DNA from: Puniceicoccaceae bacterium
Lineage (GTDB): Bacteria; Verrucomicrobiota; Verrucomicrobiia; Opitutales; JAFGAQ01
NCBI GenBank assembly: GCA_028285755.1
Contig: JANQOQ010000008.1
Location: 1-64,000, forward strand
DNA length: 64,000 nt
Reading direction: 5' to 3'
Part shown: piece by piece, positions 1 to 10,402 of the stretch
Layout: the number at the start of each line of letters is the position of its first letter
How positions within the stretch are numbered: position 1 is the stretch's first letter
Translations under genes and position numbers: made by a program
The notes under the pieces: model-generated
The model's input: the letters and a program-made list of their open reading frames with translations, nothing else
Told to the model about the DNA's origin: nothing
Database searches by the model: none

Positions 1-680
1 TCGAAACATAATTCTTAGTTATCCTTTAATCTCTAAGACTCATCAGATCTAATACGAGAAAAATTTGTAGATTAATGTAATAAATTATATGAAAGACTCA
101 GAATTGAGGAAGCAAAGCTCAAATTAGTGAATAATATGGATGAATCACCAAATTCTACATCCAGAAATCGTATCTATATTCCCATAACATTACTAACTGA
201 AATTCAGAGCTTACAAGTTTTTCATTCCCAACTACTTCTGGTATGTCAATAACCCGCAGGGGACAGCCAAAAAATCACTTAACTTCCTGATAAAAAATGG
301 CTTATATTAGTTAAAGGACATGAAAAATGTCAAAATTAGGCAAGATAAATAGCCCAAGGATATCTGAGTTACCATAAAGCTCAGAACAAATGCGATTCTG
401 CGGAGTTATTCAGCGACCTCCAGCAACGCCTGGGCAATATCAACCATCTTACCTGATAATAATTCTACAGTACTTTTTACTGAAAATGCCACTTTTTACT
501 GTTCAGTGAGAATAGCTGGTTTCAGTGAATTTATTGCTAACTTCTTAATAAATACAAAGCAAGGTGTAGGCTTTTAGGAATTGCATCAAATGCTGAATCC
601 GACTTTTATTTTCCATTATCTCTACCATTGAGGCTACCTGTTTCGATAGACCACCACCCTCACGAGCTGACTGATCACTT
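1..680. other. Gene-free AT-rich leader before hsdM
   Basis: No intact gene is visible in these 680 bases. There are short open stretches on the plus strand: 76-252 is open without a good start and ends in TAA, and 361-453 reads like the tail of a protein (IAQGYLSYHKAQ just before and into it) but has stop codons shortly upstream. These may be worn remnants of older island genes or chance openings in AT-rich DNA. No promoter or ribosome binding site for hsdM stands out. Confidence 0.5.
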
Positions 681-2222
681 ATGGAAGGCACTACAAAACT
701 TGACGAATCCCAGGCAAATGCCATTGAGAAATCCCTTTGGGAGGCTGCTGATAAACTCCGTAAGAATATAGATGCTGCGGAATACAAGCACGTCGTCCTC
801 GGCCTCATTTTCCTGAAATACATTTCCGACGCCTTTGAAGAACTCTACCAAAAATTGGCAGCAGGCGAGGGTGAGCTCGCAGGGGCAGACCCTGAGGATA
901 AAGACGAATACACTGCAGAGAATGTCTTCTTCGTCCCCCCCGAGGCACGCTGGGCAAACCTCCGCAACCGTGCCAAAGACCCCAAGATCGGCACAATTAT
1001 AGACTCAGCGATGGAGGCCATTGAGCGGGACAATAAATCCCTCAAGGGCGTTCTACCCAAGGTCTATGCACGGGGCAACCTAGACCCCGTCAACCTCGGT
1101 CAACTCATCGATAAATTCAGCAATATAGACATTGGCAATACCAAGGCACGCAGCGCGGATATCCTAGGTCATGTCTTCGAGTATTTTCTGGGGCAATTCG
1201 CACTCGCCGAGGGCAAAAAGGGCGGGCAGTTCTACACGCCCCGCTCAGTAGTGCAGCTCTTGGTTGAGATGCTGGAGCCCTACAAAGGCCGCGTGTTCGA
1301 CCCCTGCTGCGGATCAGGTGGTATGTTTGTGCAGTCCGAGAAGTTTGTTGGGAGCCACCAGGGGCGCAGGGAAGATATCTCCATCTATGGACAGGAGAGC
1401 AACCAGACCACCTGGCGCCTCTGCAAGATGAACCTCGCCATCCGCAAGATAGACACCTCCGACGTCCGCTGGAATAACGAGGGCTCTTTCCTCAATAACG
1501 CATTTAAAGACCTCAAGGCAGACTATATCATCGCAAACCCGCCCTTTAATGATAGTGACTGGAGCGGCGATCAACTTCGTAAGGATGGTCGCTGGGGATA
1601 CGGTGCACCCCCTGCGGGTAATGCCAACTACGCGTGGATTCAGCACTTTCTTTATCACCTGAACCCCAGCCACGGCCACGCAGGCTTTGTTATGGCAAAG
1701 GGCGCGCTCACTTCCAAATCCTCGGGCGAGGGGGACATCCGAAAGCAGCTCATCGAGGCTCGCTTGATGGACTGCATTGTCAACCTCCCGCCCAAGCTCT
1801 TCCTCAATACACAGATCCCCGCCTCACTCTGGTTCATGCGACGGGGTAAAAGCTACCGAAGGGAGGAAATCCTCTTTATCGATGCACGCGACCTCGGCCA
1901 CCTCATAAACCGCCGCACCCGCGAGTTCTCGGAAGGGGACATCGCAAAAGTCGCCAAGGTTTACCACAACTGGCGTTCAGAGGATGACGGCTATGCAGAC
2001 GTCAAAGGCTTCTGCAAATCTGCCACCATCGATGAAGTGGCAAAGCTGGACTACGTGCTCACCCCTGGCCGCTACGTCGGCCTCGAAGATACGGAGGACG
2101 ACTTCGACTTCCCCACCCGCTTTAACGAACTCAAAGCCGAGCTCGAAAGCCAGATGGAACAAGAAGCCACCCTCAACGAACGCATCCTCAACAACCTCTC
2201 TAAACTAAAAATCAATGAGTGA
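681..2222 (+). CDS. hsdM: Type I restriction-modification methyltransferase subunit HsdM
   Basis: This is the modification subunit that transfers a methyl group from S-adenosylmethionine to adenine in the target chosen by HsdS; with HsdR it forms the restriction complex. At 513 residues it is of normal length. An N-terminal helical HsdM domain (LWEAADKLRKN, residues 20-140) precedes the N6 methyltransferase domain with the SAM-binding motif FDPCCGSGG near residue 205 and the catalytic NPPF motif near 285 (IIANPPFNDSDW). The last 8 bases overlap hsdS, so translation is probably coupled. Its G+C-rich codon use contrasts with the target-recognition parts of hsdS and with the third gene of the operon. 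Confidence 0.97.
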   Translation: MEGTTKLDESQANAIEKSLWEAADKLRKNIDAAEYKHVVLGLIFLKYISDAFEELYQKLAAGEGELAGADPEDKDEYTAENVFFVPPEARWANLRNRAKDPKIGTIIDSAMEAIERDNKSLKGVLPKVYARGNLDPVNLGQLIDKFSNIDIGNTKARSADILGHVFEYFLGQFALAEGKKGGQFYTPRSVVQLLVEMLEPYKGRVFDPCCGSGGMFVQSEKFVGSHQGRREDISIYGQESNQTTWRLCKMNLAIRKIDTSDVRWNNEGSFLNNAFKDLKADYIIANPPFNDSDWSGDQLRKDGRWGYGAPPAGNANYAWIQHFLYHLNPSHGHAGFVMAKGALTSKSSGEGDIRKQLIEARLMDCIVNLPPKLFLNTQIPASLWFMRRGKSYRREEILFIDARDLGHLINRRTREFSEGDIAKVAKVYHNWRSEDDGYADVKGFCKSATIDEVAKLDYVLTPGRYVGLEDTEDDFDFPTRFNELKAELESQMEQEATLNERILNNLSKLKINE

Positions 2223-3414
2223 GTGGAAGGTAACATCAAGCAGAGACTTGCTGATGCACAAAAAAGGCTTTGCATTTAAATCTTCTGATTATTCAAAGGA
2301 AGGGGTTTACATAGTAAGAGTATCAGACACTACAGACCATTCTGTAAATATAAGTGACTGTAAAAGAATTCCATTCAATTTGGCTGAGAACCATAAAGAT
2401 GTTGAGCTATTGCATGGCGATATTGTTATAATGACAGTAGGTTCTTGGCCAAGTAATCCCAAATCTGTAGTTGGAAAGGTAATCAAAATACCTGAGGTAG
2501 CGACTGGTTCATTATTAAATCAAAATGCTGTCAGGTTACGAGCTACTGATAAAACCACACAAGACTTTTTGTATTACAGGCTGAAATCTCCTGACTATTC
2601 TAATTATCTGATTAGTAATGCTCAGGGTAGCGCAAATCAGGCGAGTATAACCCTCAACGATATTTATTCATTTGAACTGAAATTGCCCCCTTTGCTCGAA
2701 CAAAAAGCGATAGCGGAGGTGCTATCCTCATTGGATGACAAGATCGACCTGCTCCACCGCCAAAACCAAACCCTCGAATCCCTCGCCCAAACCCTCTTCC
2801 GCCACACCTTCATCGACAACGCCCAAGACGATTGGGAAGAGAAAACACTCGATGAAATACTTTCTGTAAAAGGGGGAACAACACCTAGCACTAAAAATAC
2901 AAGTTATTGGGGAGGAAATATTCATTGGACAACTCCAAGAGACCTAACAGGTAATCCGAATATGTTTTTATTTGATACTGCCAGAAAAATCACTCAAGAA
3001 GGCCTAAATCAAATTAGCTCAGGATTGTTGCCAGCGGGAACATTACTTCTTTCTTCAAGAGCTCCCGTTGGATATTTGGCATTTTCTATTAATCCCATAG
3101 CTATAAATCAGGGTTACATAGCTATAATAGACGACAAAGAAGTAACTAAAAACTTCATCTATCTTTGGATTAAAGAAAATTTGGACTATATCAAAAGCCA
3201 TTCAAATGGCTCAACTTTTCAAGAAATAAGTAAATCAGCATTCAAGCAACTATCACTAATTTTCCCTCCGAAAGAATTAAGGGATGAATTCGAAGATCAA
3301 GTAGAGGGTTTGTTCAAAAAAATACTATCCAATTCGCAGCAAATCCAAACCCTCTCAACCCTACGTGACACACTGCTGCCGAAATTAATGAATAGGAAGA
3401 TCAATCTTGATTAA
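2215..3414 (+). CDS. hsdS: Type I restriction-modification specificity subunit HsdS
   Basis: HsdS recognises the two-part DNA target and directs HsdM and HsdR to it. The 399-residue protein has the usual layout: target-recognition domain 1 (about residues 1-160), a central conserved helical spacer (KAIAEVLSSLDDKIDLLHRQ, about 163-215), target-recognition domain 2 (about 215-365) and a C-terminal helix (LRDTLLPKLMNRKI). The ATG overlaps the end of hsdM by 8 bases. Composition is mosaic: both recognition domains are AT-rich, while the central spacer matches hsdM in G+C, a sign that recognition domains have been exchanged. The recognised sequence cannot be told from this. Confidence 0.95.
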   Translation: MSEWKVTSSRDLLMHKKGFAFKSSDYSKEGVYIVRVSDTTDHSVNISDCKRIPFNLAENHKDVELLHGDIVIMTVGSWPSNPKSVVGKVIKIPEVATGSLLNQNAVRLRATDKTTQDFLYYRLKSPDYSNYLISNAQGSANQASITLNDIYSFELKLPPLLEQKAIAEVLSSLDDKIDLLHRQNQTLESLAQTLFRHTFIDNAQDDWEEKTLDEILSVKGGTTPSTKNTSYWGGNIHWTTPRDLTGNPNMFLFDTARKITQEGLNQISSGLLPAGTLLLSSRAPVGYLAFSINPIAINQGYIAIIDDKEVTKNFIYLWIKENLDYIKSHSNGSTFQEISKSAFKQLSLIFPPKELRDEFEDQVEGLFKKILSNSQQIQTLSTLRDTLLPKLMNRKINLD

Positions 3415-3444
3415 ATAAAGTTCTATCTGGATAATGCCATTATT

Positions 3445-5073
3445 ATGGCGGATAAAACGAATAAGATTAATGTTTATTTAATTAAAGAAGGGGTTGAGCG
3501 GGAGAGTATTTTTAAAACACCTATTGATGAATTAAAACGGATTGAGGGGTATGACCTATACTACAATCCCAAAGTGGTCATTCCTGCACCTTGGGTTAAG
3601 AGTTTTTTCAAAACAGATTTTAAGGATGATAATCGCGTAGATATTTTTAATGCAGCATCATCTCAAGCTGTTCTTGTCAGAAACATCACTATTGATTCAA
3701 AGGACCTGACATTTGCTATTTGTTTTGGTACTGGCTACCACATGCTAAATAAGGACGCTTACGAATCCAAGTTTGGCCTTATCACAACGCTAAATCTTGT
3801 TAATCAAAATAATCTTAGGAAGATAGATAAACACGATATATCTGGAACACCCAAATTTACCGCTGAGCAATTATCAAAAAGAGGCAGTCAATTGGATTTT
3901 GGTCTTAATGTTGAATTGGACATTCTTCAAGGAGTCGTTGCATCTCTAAATAGAAGTGATCCTGATGAAGCTGAATACATAGAGACATTTGGAACTACCC
4001 TGTCTGGGAAAGCCAACCTAAATATTAATGCAAAAATTGATATCGATGATTTAGATGAGCTATTGGAAGCTTCCTATAAAAAATTCAACTCCACAGCCTA
4101 TCAAGATAAGGGCTTTGCGTGGATAAACAAAATAGAGGCCGTTAAAAAGGATTCTTCTAAATACAACCAACTAGAAGATAAGCTAGACGAGTGTCTACAA
4201 AATGATAACACATCCGCGAAGCTATGGCTATCAATTCCAGAATTAATTGAGTGGCAAGACGTTTCTGGATTTTACTTCAATAATGATAAAAATAGATTAT
4301 CCGATGATATTACGTTTGATGCGTTTAAAGATGCCTGCGGCGATGAGTTAAATCTTGAGAATTTAAGAAAAACCAGAGTCAAGGCTCTCCACTCAAACGG
4401 TTCAAGAGCTGCGTATACATGGACTGCATATCAGTGTCTCTATGCCGAAATTTCTTTGAGTGATGAGACTTATATCTTAATCAATTCTGATTGGTATAAA
4501 ATTAGCCAGGACTTTTTGGAGCAAACCGAGTCCAAATATGTCGATATCCGTGATAACCATAAAGCTTCTATTGAGTTTGTGAGCTATCAAGAATCTGATG
4601 ATAACGAAAACGGTTATAACGAAAGAATGACAGAACAGCTAGATAACGCTATCTGCATGGATGCTAAGAATATTTCACATGGCGGTGTCTACGATAAAGT
4701 TGAATTCTGCGACATCTTTGATCCAGACAACAAGAACATCATACATATTAAGAAATATTCAGGCTCAAGCGTGTTAAGTCATTTATTCGCACAGGGATTA
4801 GTATCAGCCCAGCTATTGCTTAGTGATAGTGATTTTCGCGAAAAAGTAGTTGAGAAAATCAATGAAATCCAAGAAACATCATTTAGCTTTTCTGAAACTA
4901 TAAGTGGCTATAATGTAGTATTTGGCATAATTGCCAAAAGAGACACAATGAACATACCTTTCTTCAGTAAGGTAAACCTAAATAATGTATTTACGCAAAT
5001 CAGGAGCTTGCGAGGGTTTAATGTAAGTTTTGCATTTATAGACAAAATCGATCCAGAAGAAATTGATGCCTAA
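3445..5073 (+). CDS. TIGR04141/DUF6119-like protein inside the hsd operon
   Basis: A 542-residue protein whose opening ([12 protein letters not shown]), length and context resemble the sporadically distributed TIGR04141 (DUF6119) family, which has no established function and which I recall near restriction systems. I see no catalytic motif, signal peptide or membrane segment. It begins 31 bases after hsdS, and its stop overlaps the ATG of hsdR by 8 bases, the same overlap length as hsdM/hsdS, so it is a true operon member. Its AT-rich codons differ sharply from hsdM and hsdR. It could be an accessory restriction, anti-restriction or separate defence component; the family call is from memory of sequence character. 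Confidence 0.65.
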   Translation: MADKTNKINVYLIKEGVERESIFKTPIDELKRIEGYDLYYNPKVVIPAPWVKSFFKTDFKDDNRVDIFNAASSQAVLVRNITIDSKDLTFAICFGTGYHMLNKDAYESKFGLITTLNLVNQNNLRKIDKHDISGTPKFTAEQLSKRGSQLDFGLNVELDILQGVVASLNRSDPDEAEYIETFGTTLSGKANLNINAKIDIDDLDELLEASYKKFNSTAYQDKGFAWINKIEAVKKDSSKYNQLEDKLDECLQNDNTSAKLWLSIPELIEWQDVSGFYFNNDKNRLSDDITFDAFKDACGDELNLENLRKTRVKALHSNGSRAAYTWTAYQCLYAEISLSDETYILINSDWYKISQDFLEQTESKYVDIRDNHKASIEFVSYQESDDNENGYNERMTEQLDNAICMDAKNISHGGVYDKVEFCDIFDPDNKNIIHIKKYSGSSVLSHLFAQGLVSAQLLLSDSDFREKVVEKINEIQETSFSFSETISGYNVVFGIIAKRDTMNIPFFSKVNLNNVFTQIRSLRGFNVSFAFIDKIDPEEIDA

Positions 5074-8000
5074 GATCACGGAGAGCGAGGTTGAGCAGTA
5101 TGCGATCGAGTTGTTGGAGGCTCAGGGCTTTCATTATGAGTATGGGCCTGAGATTGCACCGGGCAGTGATCACCCGCGCCGCAGCAGTTATGACCAGGTT
5201 GTGCTTAAGGATGTTTTGCGAGATGCAATTGTGGCCCTCAACCCTCAGCTGCCCAATGAAGCCCATCAGGACGCGCTCAATCAGGTGCAGCGCCTCCAGT
5301 CCCCTGATTTGCTAGCAAATAATGAGGCCTTCCATCGCATGCTCACCAAGGGAGTCAATGTCACCTATCGCCACAAGGGGGAAGATCGTGGAGCCCTCGT
5401 AAAGCTCATCGATTTTGACAACCCTGAGGCCAACACATTCGAGGTCGTCAACCAATACACCATCAAGGGCAATGAGGAGCAAAAACGCCCCGATGTCATC
5501 CTCTTCGTCAATGGCCTGCCGCTCGTTCTCATCGAGCTGAAGAATCCAGCAGATGAAAATGCTACGGTGCTCTCCGCCTTTAAGCAGATCCAGACTTACA
5601 AGGCCGTCATCCCGCAGCTATTTACTTATAACGCAATCTGCATTGCCTCGGATGGCTTAGAGGCCAGGGCGGGCTCGGTTTCAGCAGGCATTAGCCGCTA
5701 CATGGCATGGAAGGCGACGGACGCGCAGGTAGAGGCCGCATCGACCATCCCGCAGCTTGAAACGCTCATTAAGGGCATGCTCAATAAGGAGACGCTCCTG
5801 GATCTCATAAAGAATTTCATCGTATTTGAAAAATCCAAGAAGGAAGACCCGAAGACGAGCATCGTGAGTGTCGAGACAGTAAAGAAACTCGCCGCATATC
5901 ATCAATACTACGCCGTCAACAAGGCCCTCGATTCGGTATCACGCGCCAGCCATGAAGGAGGTGACCAAAAGGGCGGCGTCATCTGGCATACGCAGGGCTC
6001 AGGTAAGTCCCTCTCCATGGTCTTCGCCTGTGGCAAAATCATTAGCCAGCTCAACAACCCCACGATTTTGATCATTACCGATCGGAACGACCTGGACGAC
6101 CAGCTCTTTGATACCTTCGCCGCCTCCCGGCAACTCTTGCGACAGGAGCCCGTGCAGGCCGAAAGCCGACAACACCTTAAGGAACTCCTGAAAGTGGCTT
6201 CGGGGGGAGTCGTATTTACGACCATCCAGAAATTTCAACCTGAAGAAGGCAACGTATTTGAGCAGCTCTCCGATAGGCGAAACATCGTCGTGATCGCAGA
6301 TGAAGCCCACCGCACCCAATACGGTTTTGAAGCTAAGAATATCGATGTCAAAGATGCAGAGGGTAACGTAATCGGCAAGAAGACGGTCTATGGTTTCGCC
6401 AAATACATGCGGGACGCCCTCCCCAATGCGACTTATCTGGGCTTCACAGGGACTCCTATTGAGGGAACGGATGTCAACACGCCCCAGGTATTTGGTAATT
6501 ACGTAGACATTTACGATATTGCCCAGGCCGTGCAGGATGGAGCTACCGTCAAAATTTACTACGAAAGCCGACTGGCAAAAGTCGAACTCACAGATGAAGG
6601 GAAACAGCTGGTTGAGTCTCTGGACGAAGAGCTGGCAGAAGCCGATTTAACCGATACCCAAAAGGCAAAGGCCAAGTGGACGCAGTTGGAAGCGCTGATC
6701 GGTAGCGAAAGCCGCATCCAGAAAATCGCTGAGGACATCCTCTTTCACTTTGAGCAGCGGCAATCCGTGTTTGAGGGTAAGGGTATGATCGTTTCCATGT
6801 CTCGCCGCATCGCTGCGGAGCTCTATAAAGAGCTGATCCGACTAAGGCCTGAGTGGCACAGCGATGATCTGAGTAAAGGCGCAATCAAGGTAGTGATGAC
6901 CGCGTCCTCCAGTGATGGCCCAGAACTGGAAAGACACCATACCACCAAAGAGCAGAGGCGCAAACTCGCTGAGCGTACGAAAGACCCTGACGATGAGCTC
7001 AAGCTTGTGATCGTAAGGGATATGTGGCTAACAGGATTTGATGCTCCCTGCCTGCACACGCTGTATATCGATAAGCCGATGCAGGGCCATAACCTCATGC
7101 AGGCCATCGCACGCGTGAATCGAGTCTACAAAGACAAAGAGGGGGGCCTGGTCGTTGATTATCTAGGCATCGCGTCAGACCTGAAGAAGGCACTTTCATT
7201 CTACTCGGATAGCGGAGGCAAAGGTGATCCCGCCGAAACCCAAGAGCAAGCAGTGGCGCTTATGCTAGAGAAGCTCGAAGTGGTATCTCAGATGTTCGAT
7301 GGCTTTGAATACGAGGAATATTTTAGTGCGGATACCTCTCGAAAGCTCTCCCTAATCCTGGAGGCAGAGGAGCATATACTCACATTGCAAAACGGCAGAA
7401 AACGCTACATCGATGAAGTTACTGCTCTGTCCAAGTCTTTCGCAATCGCCATGCCTCATGAACAAGCACTGGATGCCAAAGATGAGATTGCATTCTTCCA
7501 GGCCGTAAAGGCTCGACTCGCAAAATTTGACACGACAGGTAGCGGAAAAACCGATGAAGAAATAGAATCCGCAATTAAGCAGGTTATCGATCAAGCGCTC
7601 GTCTCGAATCAGGTAATTGATATTTTTGATGCGGCAGGAATTAAGAAACCAGATATCTCTATTTTGTCCGATGAGTTTCTCCTCGAGATCAAAGGCATGG
7701 AGCATAAGAACCTTGCTATCGAGACGCTTAAAAAGCTTCTGAATGATGAAATCAAATCTCGGCAGAAGAAGAACCTCATCCAGGCGAAGTCTCTCATGGA
7801 AATGCTTGAGGACTCAATCAGGCGGTATCAGAACAAGATTATTACCGCTGCAGAAGTCATCGAAGAGCTTATTAATCTGGGCAAACACATTGTCGCTAAA
7901 GACGAAGAACCCAAGCATATGGGATTAAGCGATTACGAGTATGCCTTTTATACCGCAGTAGCGGATAATGAAAGTGCCATCGATTTAATGGGTAAGGATA

Positions 8001-8209
8001 AGCTCCGTGAACTGGCTGTTATCTTAACTGATAAGATCCAAAAGAATGCATCGATTGACTGGAACATCAAGGAAAGTGTAAGGGCCAGCATGAAGGTATT
8101 GGTAAAGCGAACTTTGCGCCAGTATGGCTACCCGCCCGATATGCAAAAGATGGCAACTGATCTAGTATTGAAACAAGCGGAACTGATAGCGGCCGAACTT
8201 TCCGAATAG
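5066..8209 (+). CDS. hsdR: Type I restriction endonuclease subunit HsdR
   Basis: HsdR translocates DNA using ATP and cleaves unmodified DNA. From the ATG at 5066 it is 1047 residues; a TTG three bases upstream is less likely. Visible parts: PD-(D/E)XK nuclease ([19 protein letters not shown], about residues 137-156); Walker A (THTQGSGKS-like [10 protein letters not shown] near 306); DEAH box ([11 protein letters not shown] near 410); motif III-like GFTGTP near 460; motifs V and VI ([14 protein letters not shown] near 650-685); and a long helical C-terminus that would contact HsdM. All key residues are present, so the enzyme looks functional. It is the last gene of the operon and converges with the nuclease gene at 8228. 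Confidence 0.96.
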   Translation: MPKITESEVEQYAIELLEAQGFHYEYGPEIAPGSDHPRRSSYDQVVLKDVLRDAIVALNPQLPNEAHQDALNQVQRLQSPDLLANNEAFHRMLTKGVNVTYRHKGEDRGALVKLIDFDNPEANTFEVVNQYTIKGNEEQKRPDVILFVNGLPLVLIELKNPADENATVLSAFKQIQTYKAVIPQLFTYNAICIASDGLEARAGSVSAGISRYMAWKATDAQVEAASTIPQLETLIKGMLNKETLLDLIKNFIVFEKSKKEDPKTSIVSVETVKKLAAYHQYYAVNKALDSVSRASHEGGDQKGGVIWHTQGSGKSLSMVFACGKIISQLNNPTILIITDRNDLDDQLFDTFAASRQLLRQEPVQAESRQHLKELLKVASGGVVFTTIQKFQPEEGNVFEQLSDRRNIVVIADEAHRTQYGFEAKNIDVKDAEGNVIGKKTVYGFAKYMRDALPNATYLGFTGTPIEGTDVNTPQVFGNYVDIYDIAQAVQDGATVKIYYESRLAKVELTDEGKQLVESLDEELAEADLTDTQKAKAKWTQLEALIGSESRIQKIAEDILFHFEQRQSVFEGKGMIVSMSRRIAAELYKELIRLRPEWHSDDLSKGAIKVVMTASSSDGPELERHHTTKEQRRKLAERTKDPDDELKLVIVRDMWLTGFDAPCLHTLYIDKPMQGHNLMQAIARVNRVYKDKEGGLVVDYLGIASDLKKALSFYSDSGGKGDPAETQEQAVALMLEKLEVVSQMFDGFEYEEYFSADTSRKLSLILEAEEHILTLQNGRKRYIDEVTALSKSFAIAMPHEQALDAKDEIAFFQAVKARLAKFDTTGSGKTDEEIESAIKQVIDQALVSNQVIDIFDAAGIKKPDISILSDEFLLEIKGMEHKNLAIETLKKLLNDEIKSRQKKNLIQAKSLMEMLEDSIRRYQNKIITAAEVIEELINLGKHIVAKDEEPKHMGLSDYEYAFYTAVADNESAIDLMGKDKLRELAVILTDKIQKNASIDWNIKESVRASMKVLVKRTLRQYGYPPDMQKMATDLVLKQAELIAAELSE

Positions 8210-8227
8210 AAAGTATTTCTCTCAATT

Positions 8228-9130
8228 TTACCTACCCCCGTAGGCAGCTTCCAGGATGGGTTTGGCTTTCTCTAGGTCATTAGGAGTAGCGATGGATATT
8301 TCATAGTTACCTGTTCCATGGTGTCCTATCTTACTGATGTCTCTCACAAAATCCTTGTTCCAAACCATGTCGTCGACTGTAAATTGAACGATTAGCCTTT
8401 TGGTTCTGAACAACACAGTAGCAAAGTTCCTTAGTCTCTTAAATGCTATGTAGTGCTTTAAGTCTTTTCTTTGCACATCATCACCGAGCGATAGAAGGAA
8501 GCTCTCAAGTTCATCAAAGAGCCCTTTGAGCGGCTTAGGTAAATCTTTCAACCAGTCATTGACGGTTTTATCCCGATTACCCTTACCCGCAGTGGATTTG
8601 GTCTCTGTTGCAGTTGATCCCTTTGCAGTAACAGCATTAACTAACTCTAGAAGGAATAGTTCTTCACCGAACTTACGGTAACGCAGAAGTTCTATGTTAC
8701 GGTTTATCTGCTGGACTGCATGTTCATCATATCGGGTAAAATCTGCTGCTATGCATAATAGGCGAGGAGCAGACCAATCAATACTGTCCGCAACTTCCTT
8801 CCCAAATTGATCAATGACTAGTAGAACAAATTCAGCCTGGTGATCCATCAACCAATCTAGATAGAATAAACCTTGATTGATTACATTCTCTGAAGTTGTC
8901 CGCTTATACTCGATAATTACAGGACAAGCATTTTCGTCTAAGCCTAACGTATCAATTCTGCCTCCGTGCGTTTTACCCGTTGAATACTCGGAAGCTAAAA
9001 ATCGGATTCCAAGAAGTGGTTCTAAGTTCGTTTCAATTAGCTCCTGAATGGAACGTTCAAGATGAGAAGCGTAACCATGGATTTCTGAGGCTGAACCTTT
9101 GTCGATTCGGAATAACTTAATGTCACTCAT
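8228..9130 (-). CDS. NucS/DUF91-like PD-(D/E)XK nuclease with DUF5655 domain
   Basis: A 300-residue predicted nuclease. The N-terminal half has the PD-(D/E)XK core of NucS/DUF91-type enzymes: D60 in GGRIDTLGLD and E74-Y-K76 in VIIEYKR. A conserved stretch follows (APRLLCIAADFTRYDEHAV), and the C-terminal domain (about 185-300) matches DUF5655, with AFKRLRNFA and a closing IGHHGTGNYEISI. Proteins of this kind occur in defence islands and next to restriction systems; substrate is unknown. It converges on hsdR with a gap of 18 bases, so it is a separate transcription unit. An 8-bp inverted repeat (ATCAGGAT at 9133-9140, ATCCTGAT at 9172-9179) lies just upstream. Confidence 0.85.
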   Translation of the reverse strand: MSDIKLFRIDKGSASEIHGYASHLERSIQELIETNLEPLLGIRFLASEYSTGKTHGGRIDTLGLDENACPVIIEYKRTTSENVINQGLFYLDWLMDHQAEFVLLVIDQFGKEVADSIDWSAPRLLCIAADFTRYDEHAVQQINRNIELLRYRKFGEELFLLELVNAVTAKGSTATETKSTAGKGNRDKTVNDWLKDLPKPLKGLFDELESFLLSLGDDVQRKDLKHYIAFKRLRNFATVLFRTKRLIVQFTVDDMVWNKDFVRDISKIGHHGTGNYEISIATPNDLEKAKPILEAAYGGR

Positions 9131-9246
9131 TAATCAGGATGGGGATAATAAAAACTCAAGGTAATTGGTTTATCCTGATATCCGAATCAAGCAAGCCTTA
9201 ATGGTCTATTCAAAATTACCAACTCAACCCAAAAATGAAACCAGTT

Positions 9247-9702
9247 TCAAATTTCTAAATTAGGATATCGCTCCATAAATAACTCGCTTCCCCATATGTC
9301 ACTTGCCTCTACATCGTGTTCTAAACGCAGCATATAGGCGATATCTGGCATATCCTGAGTGTTCAGGGATTCGAACCAGTAGGTTACTCCAGCTCTTGAA
9401 GATCGGTAGCGATCTACTATATCCAACCAGATGGCTTTATGCATGAATCTACGGTGTAATTTCATGTGTAGCTCTGGATCGATAAAGAATATATCCCACG
9501 GGGTATAATAGTTCTCCAGATGCATATCGAGCTTATCCAATCGCCTCCCCGATATGTTGCAGAACTTTTCTTCACCGATAAGACCACTTTTCTTAGCCCA
9601 TATCTGCCACTGCCAGCCCCTGACACGCTCTTCATGGCTAAACCCGTTATACACACTCAGTTTCCCCCAACGCCATCTAGGGAGCTTAATTTCGGTCTCC
9701 AT
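9247..9702 (-). CDS. Small HNH-like protein, possibly degenerate
   Basis: A 151-residue protein I cannot name with certainty. Its centre has the spacing of an HNH-type motif: C-N-I-S-G, then MHLENYYTPWDIFF, then LHMKLHRRF, similar to the H-E-x-Y-x-x-P...H-x-x-LH pattern of small HNH endonucleases. A zinc-binding Cys expected before the last histidines appears to be missing. No signal peptide or membrane segment. It starts 4 bases after the end of the serine recombinase gene and is probably co-transcribed with it. It could be an inactive or divergent HNH nuclease, or a DNA-binding derivative. Confidence 0.5.
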   Translation of the reverse strand: METEIKLPRWRWGKLSVYNGFSHEERVRGWQWQIWAKKSGLIGEEKFCNISGRRLDKLDMHLENYYTPWDIFFIDPELHMKLHRRFMHKAIWLDIVDRYRSSRAGVTYWFESLNTQDMPDIAYMLRLEHDVEASDIWGSELFMERYPNLEI

Positions 9703-9706
9703 CGTC

Positions 9707-10345
9707 TTAATCCAGATACTTCATTACACGTGCAACACTCGTCGGATACCAAATGCCCCCTCTAGCGGTCTGTATATTGCGGTTATTCAACTCATCTGCT
9801 ATATCCTGAAGTAAGGTTAACCCATCTTCCTGAATGTCCTGTATGACCGATTTCAAGGACTGAGCAAATTCCCTCGCTCTGGATTTATTCTGCTCGGCTA
9901 ATCGATGACCATTCACCCCAAGCCTTACGCCTCTACGTCTCGCAGCCTGCATGGCCTCTTTTGTCCTCTGTGAAATCTGCTCTCTTTCGTGTTCTGCAAA
10001 GGCTGCTAGAAGATGTAGCATAAGCCTGTTTGCATGTGGATTATCCACCGCCACAAACTCAACCTTACTTTCCATCAGGCCAGAGATGAAATGCACGTTC
10101 CTCGCTAATCGATCCAGCTTTGCAATAATCAGAATAGCCTTACGGCTTTTACACTCCTTGATAGCAGCCAATAATTGAGGTCGGTTATACTTCTTGCCAG
10201 ACTCGATCTCTACAAAGTCATTAATCAAATTACCTTCAGTAGACCTCAAATATTGGGCAACGGATTCCCTCTGACTCTCCAATCCTAATCCACTATGCCC
10301 CTGCCTGGTTGTGGATACTCTGTAGTAGGCTACGTAATCGCTCAT
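9707..10345 (-). CDS. Serine recombinase / resolvase
   Basis: A 212-residue site-specific recombinase of the small serine resolvase/invertase class. The catalytic serine is S11 in YYRVSTTRQ; the DNA-breaking core continues through IIAKLDRLARN and the dimer helix with FAEHEREQISQRT. The C-terminus (about 150-212) contains a recombinase-type DNA-binding region (IADELNNRNIQTARGG) rather than a long large-serine-recombinase tail. It could resolve cointegrates, invert a segment or mobilise part of the island; no flanking inverted repeats or res sites were recognised. The HNH-like gene follows after 4 bases. Confidence 0.92.
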   Translation of the reverse strand: MSDYVAYYRVSTTRQGHSGLGLESQRESVAQYLRSTEGNLINDFVEIESGKKYNRPQLLAAIKECKSRKAILIIAKLDRLARNVHFISGLMESKVEFVAVDNPHANRLMLHLLAAFAEHEREQISQRTKEAMQAARRRGVRLGVNGHRLAEQNKSRAREFAQSLKSVIQDIQEDGLTLLQDIADELNNRNIQTARGGIWYPTSVARVMKYLD

Positions 10346-10402
10346 AACCTATTTATCATAAGCAATTTGCGCAAAAGAGACAACAAAAATAATGTTAATT
10401 AT

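Noticed and set aside
76-252. Open frame of 58 codons in the leader before hsdM.
   Set aside because: No usable start until codon 21, no recognised family, and such openings are expected in AT-rich DNA.
252-266. CCCGCAGGGGAC resembling the tRNA-Glu 3' end CCCGTAGGGGAT.
   Set aside because: Only 10 of 12 bases match and the flanks do not; too weak for an att site.
545-823. Minus-strand open frame overlapping the hsdM start.
   Set aside because: It overlaps the well-supported hsdM N-terminus on the opposite strand and shows no family features.
9366-9377. GGGATTCGAACC, a 12-base match to the tRNA-Glu T arm, as a possible left attachment site.
   Set aside because: It lies inside an intact coding gene and the match does not extend into the tRNA acceptor stem; probably chance.
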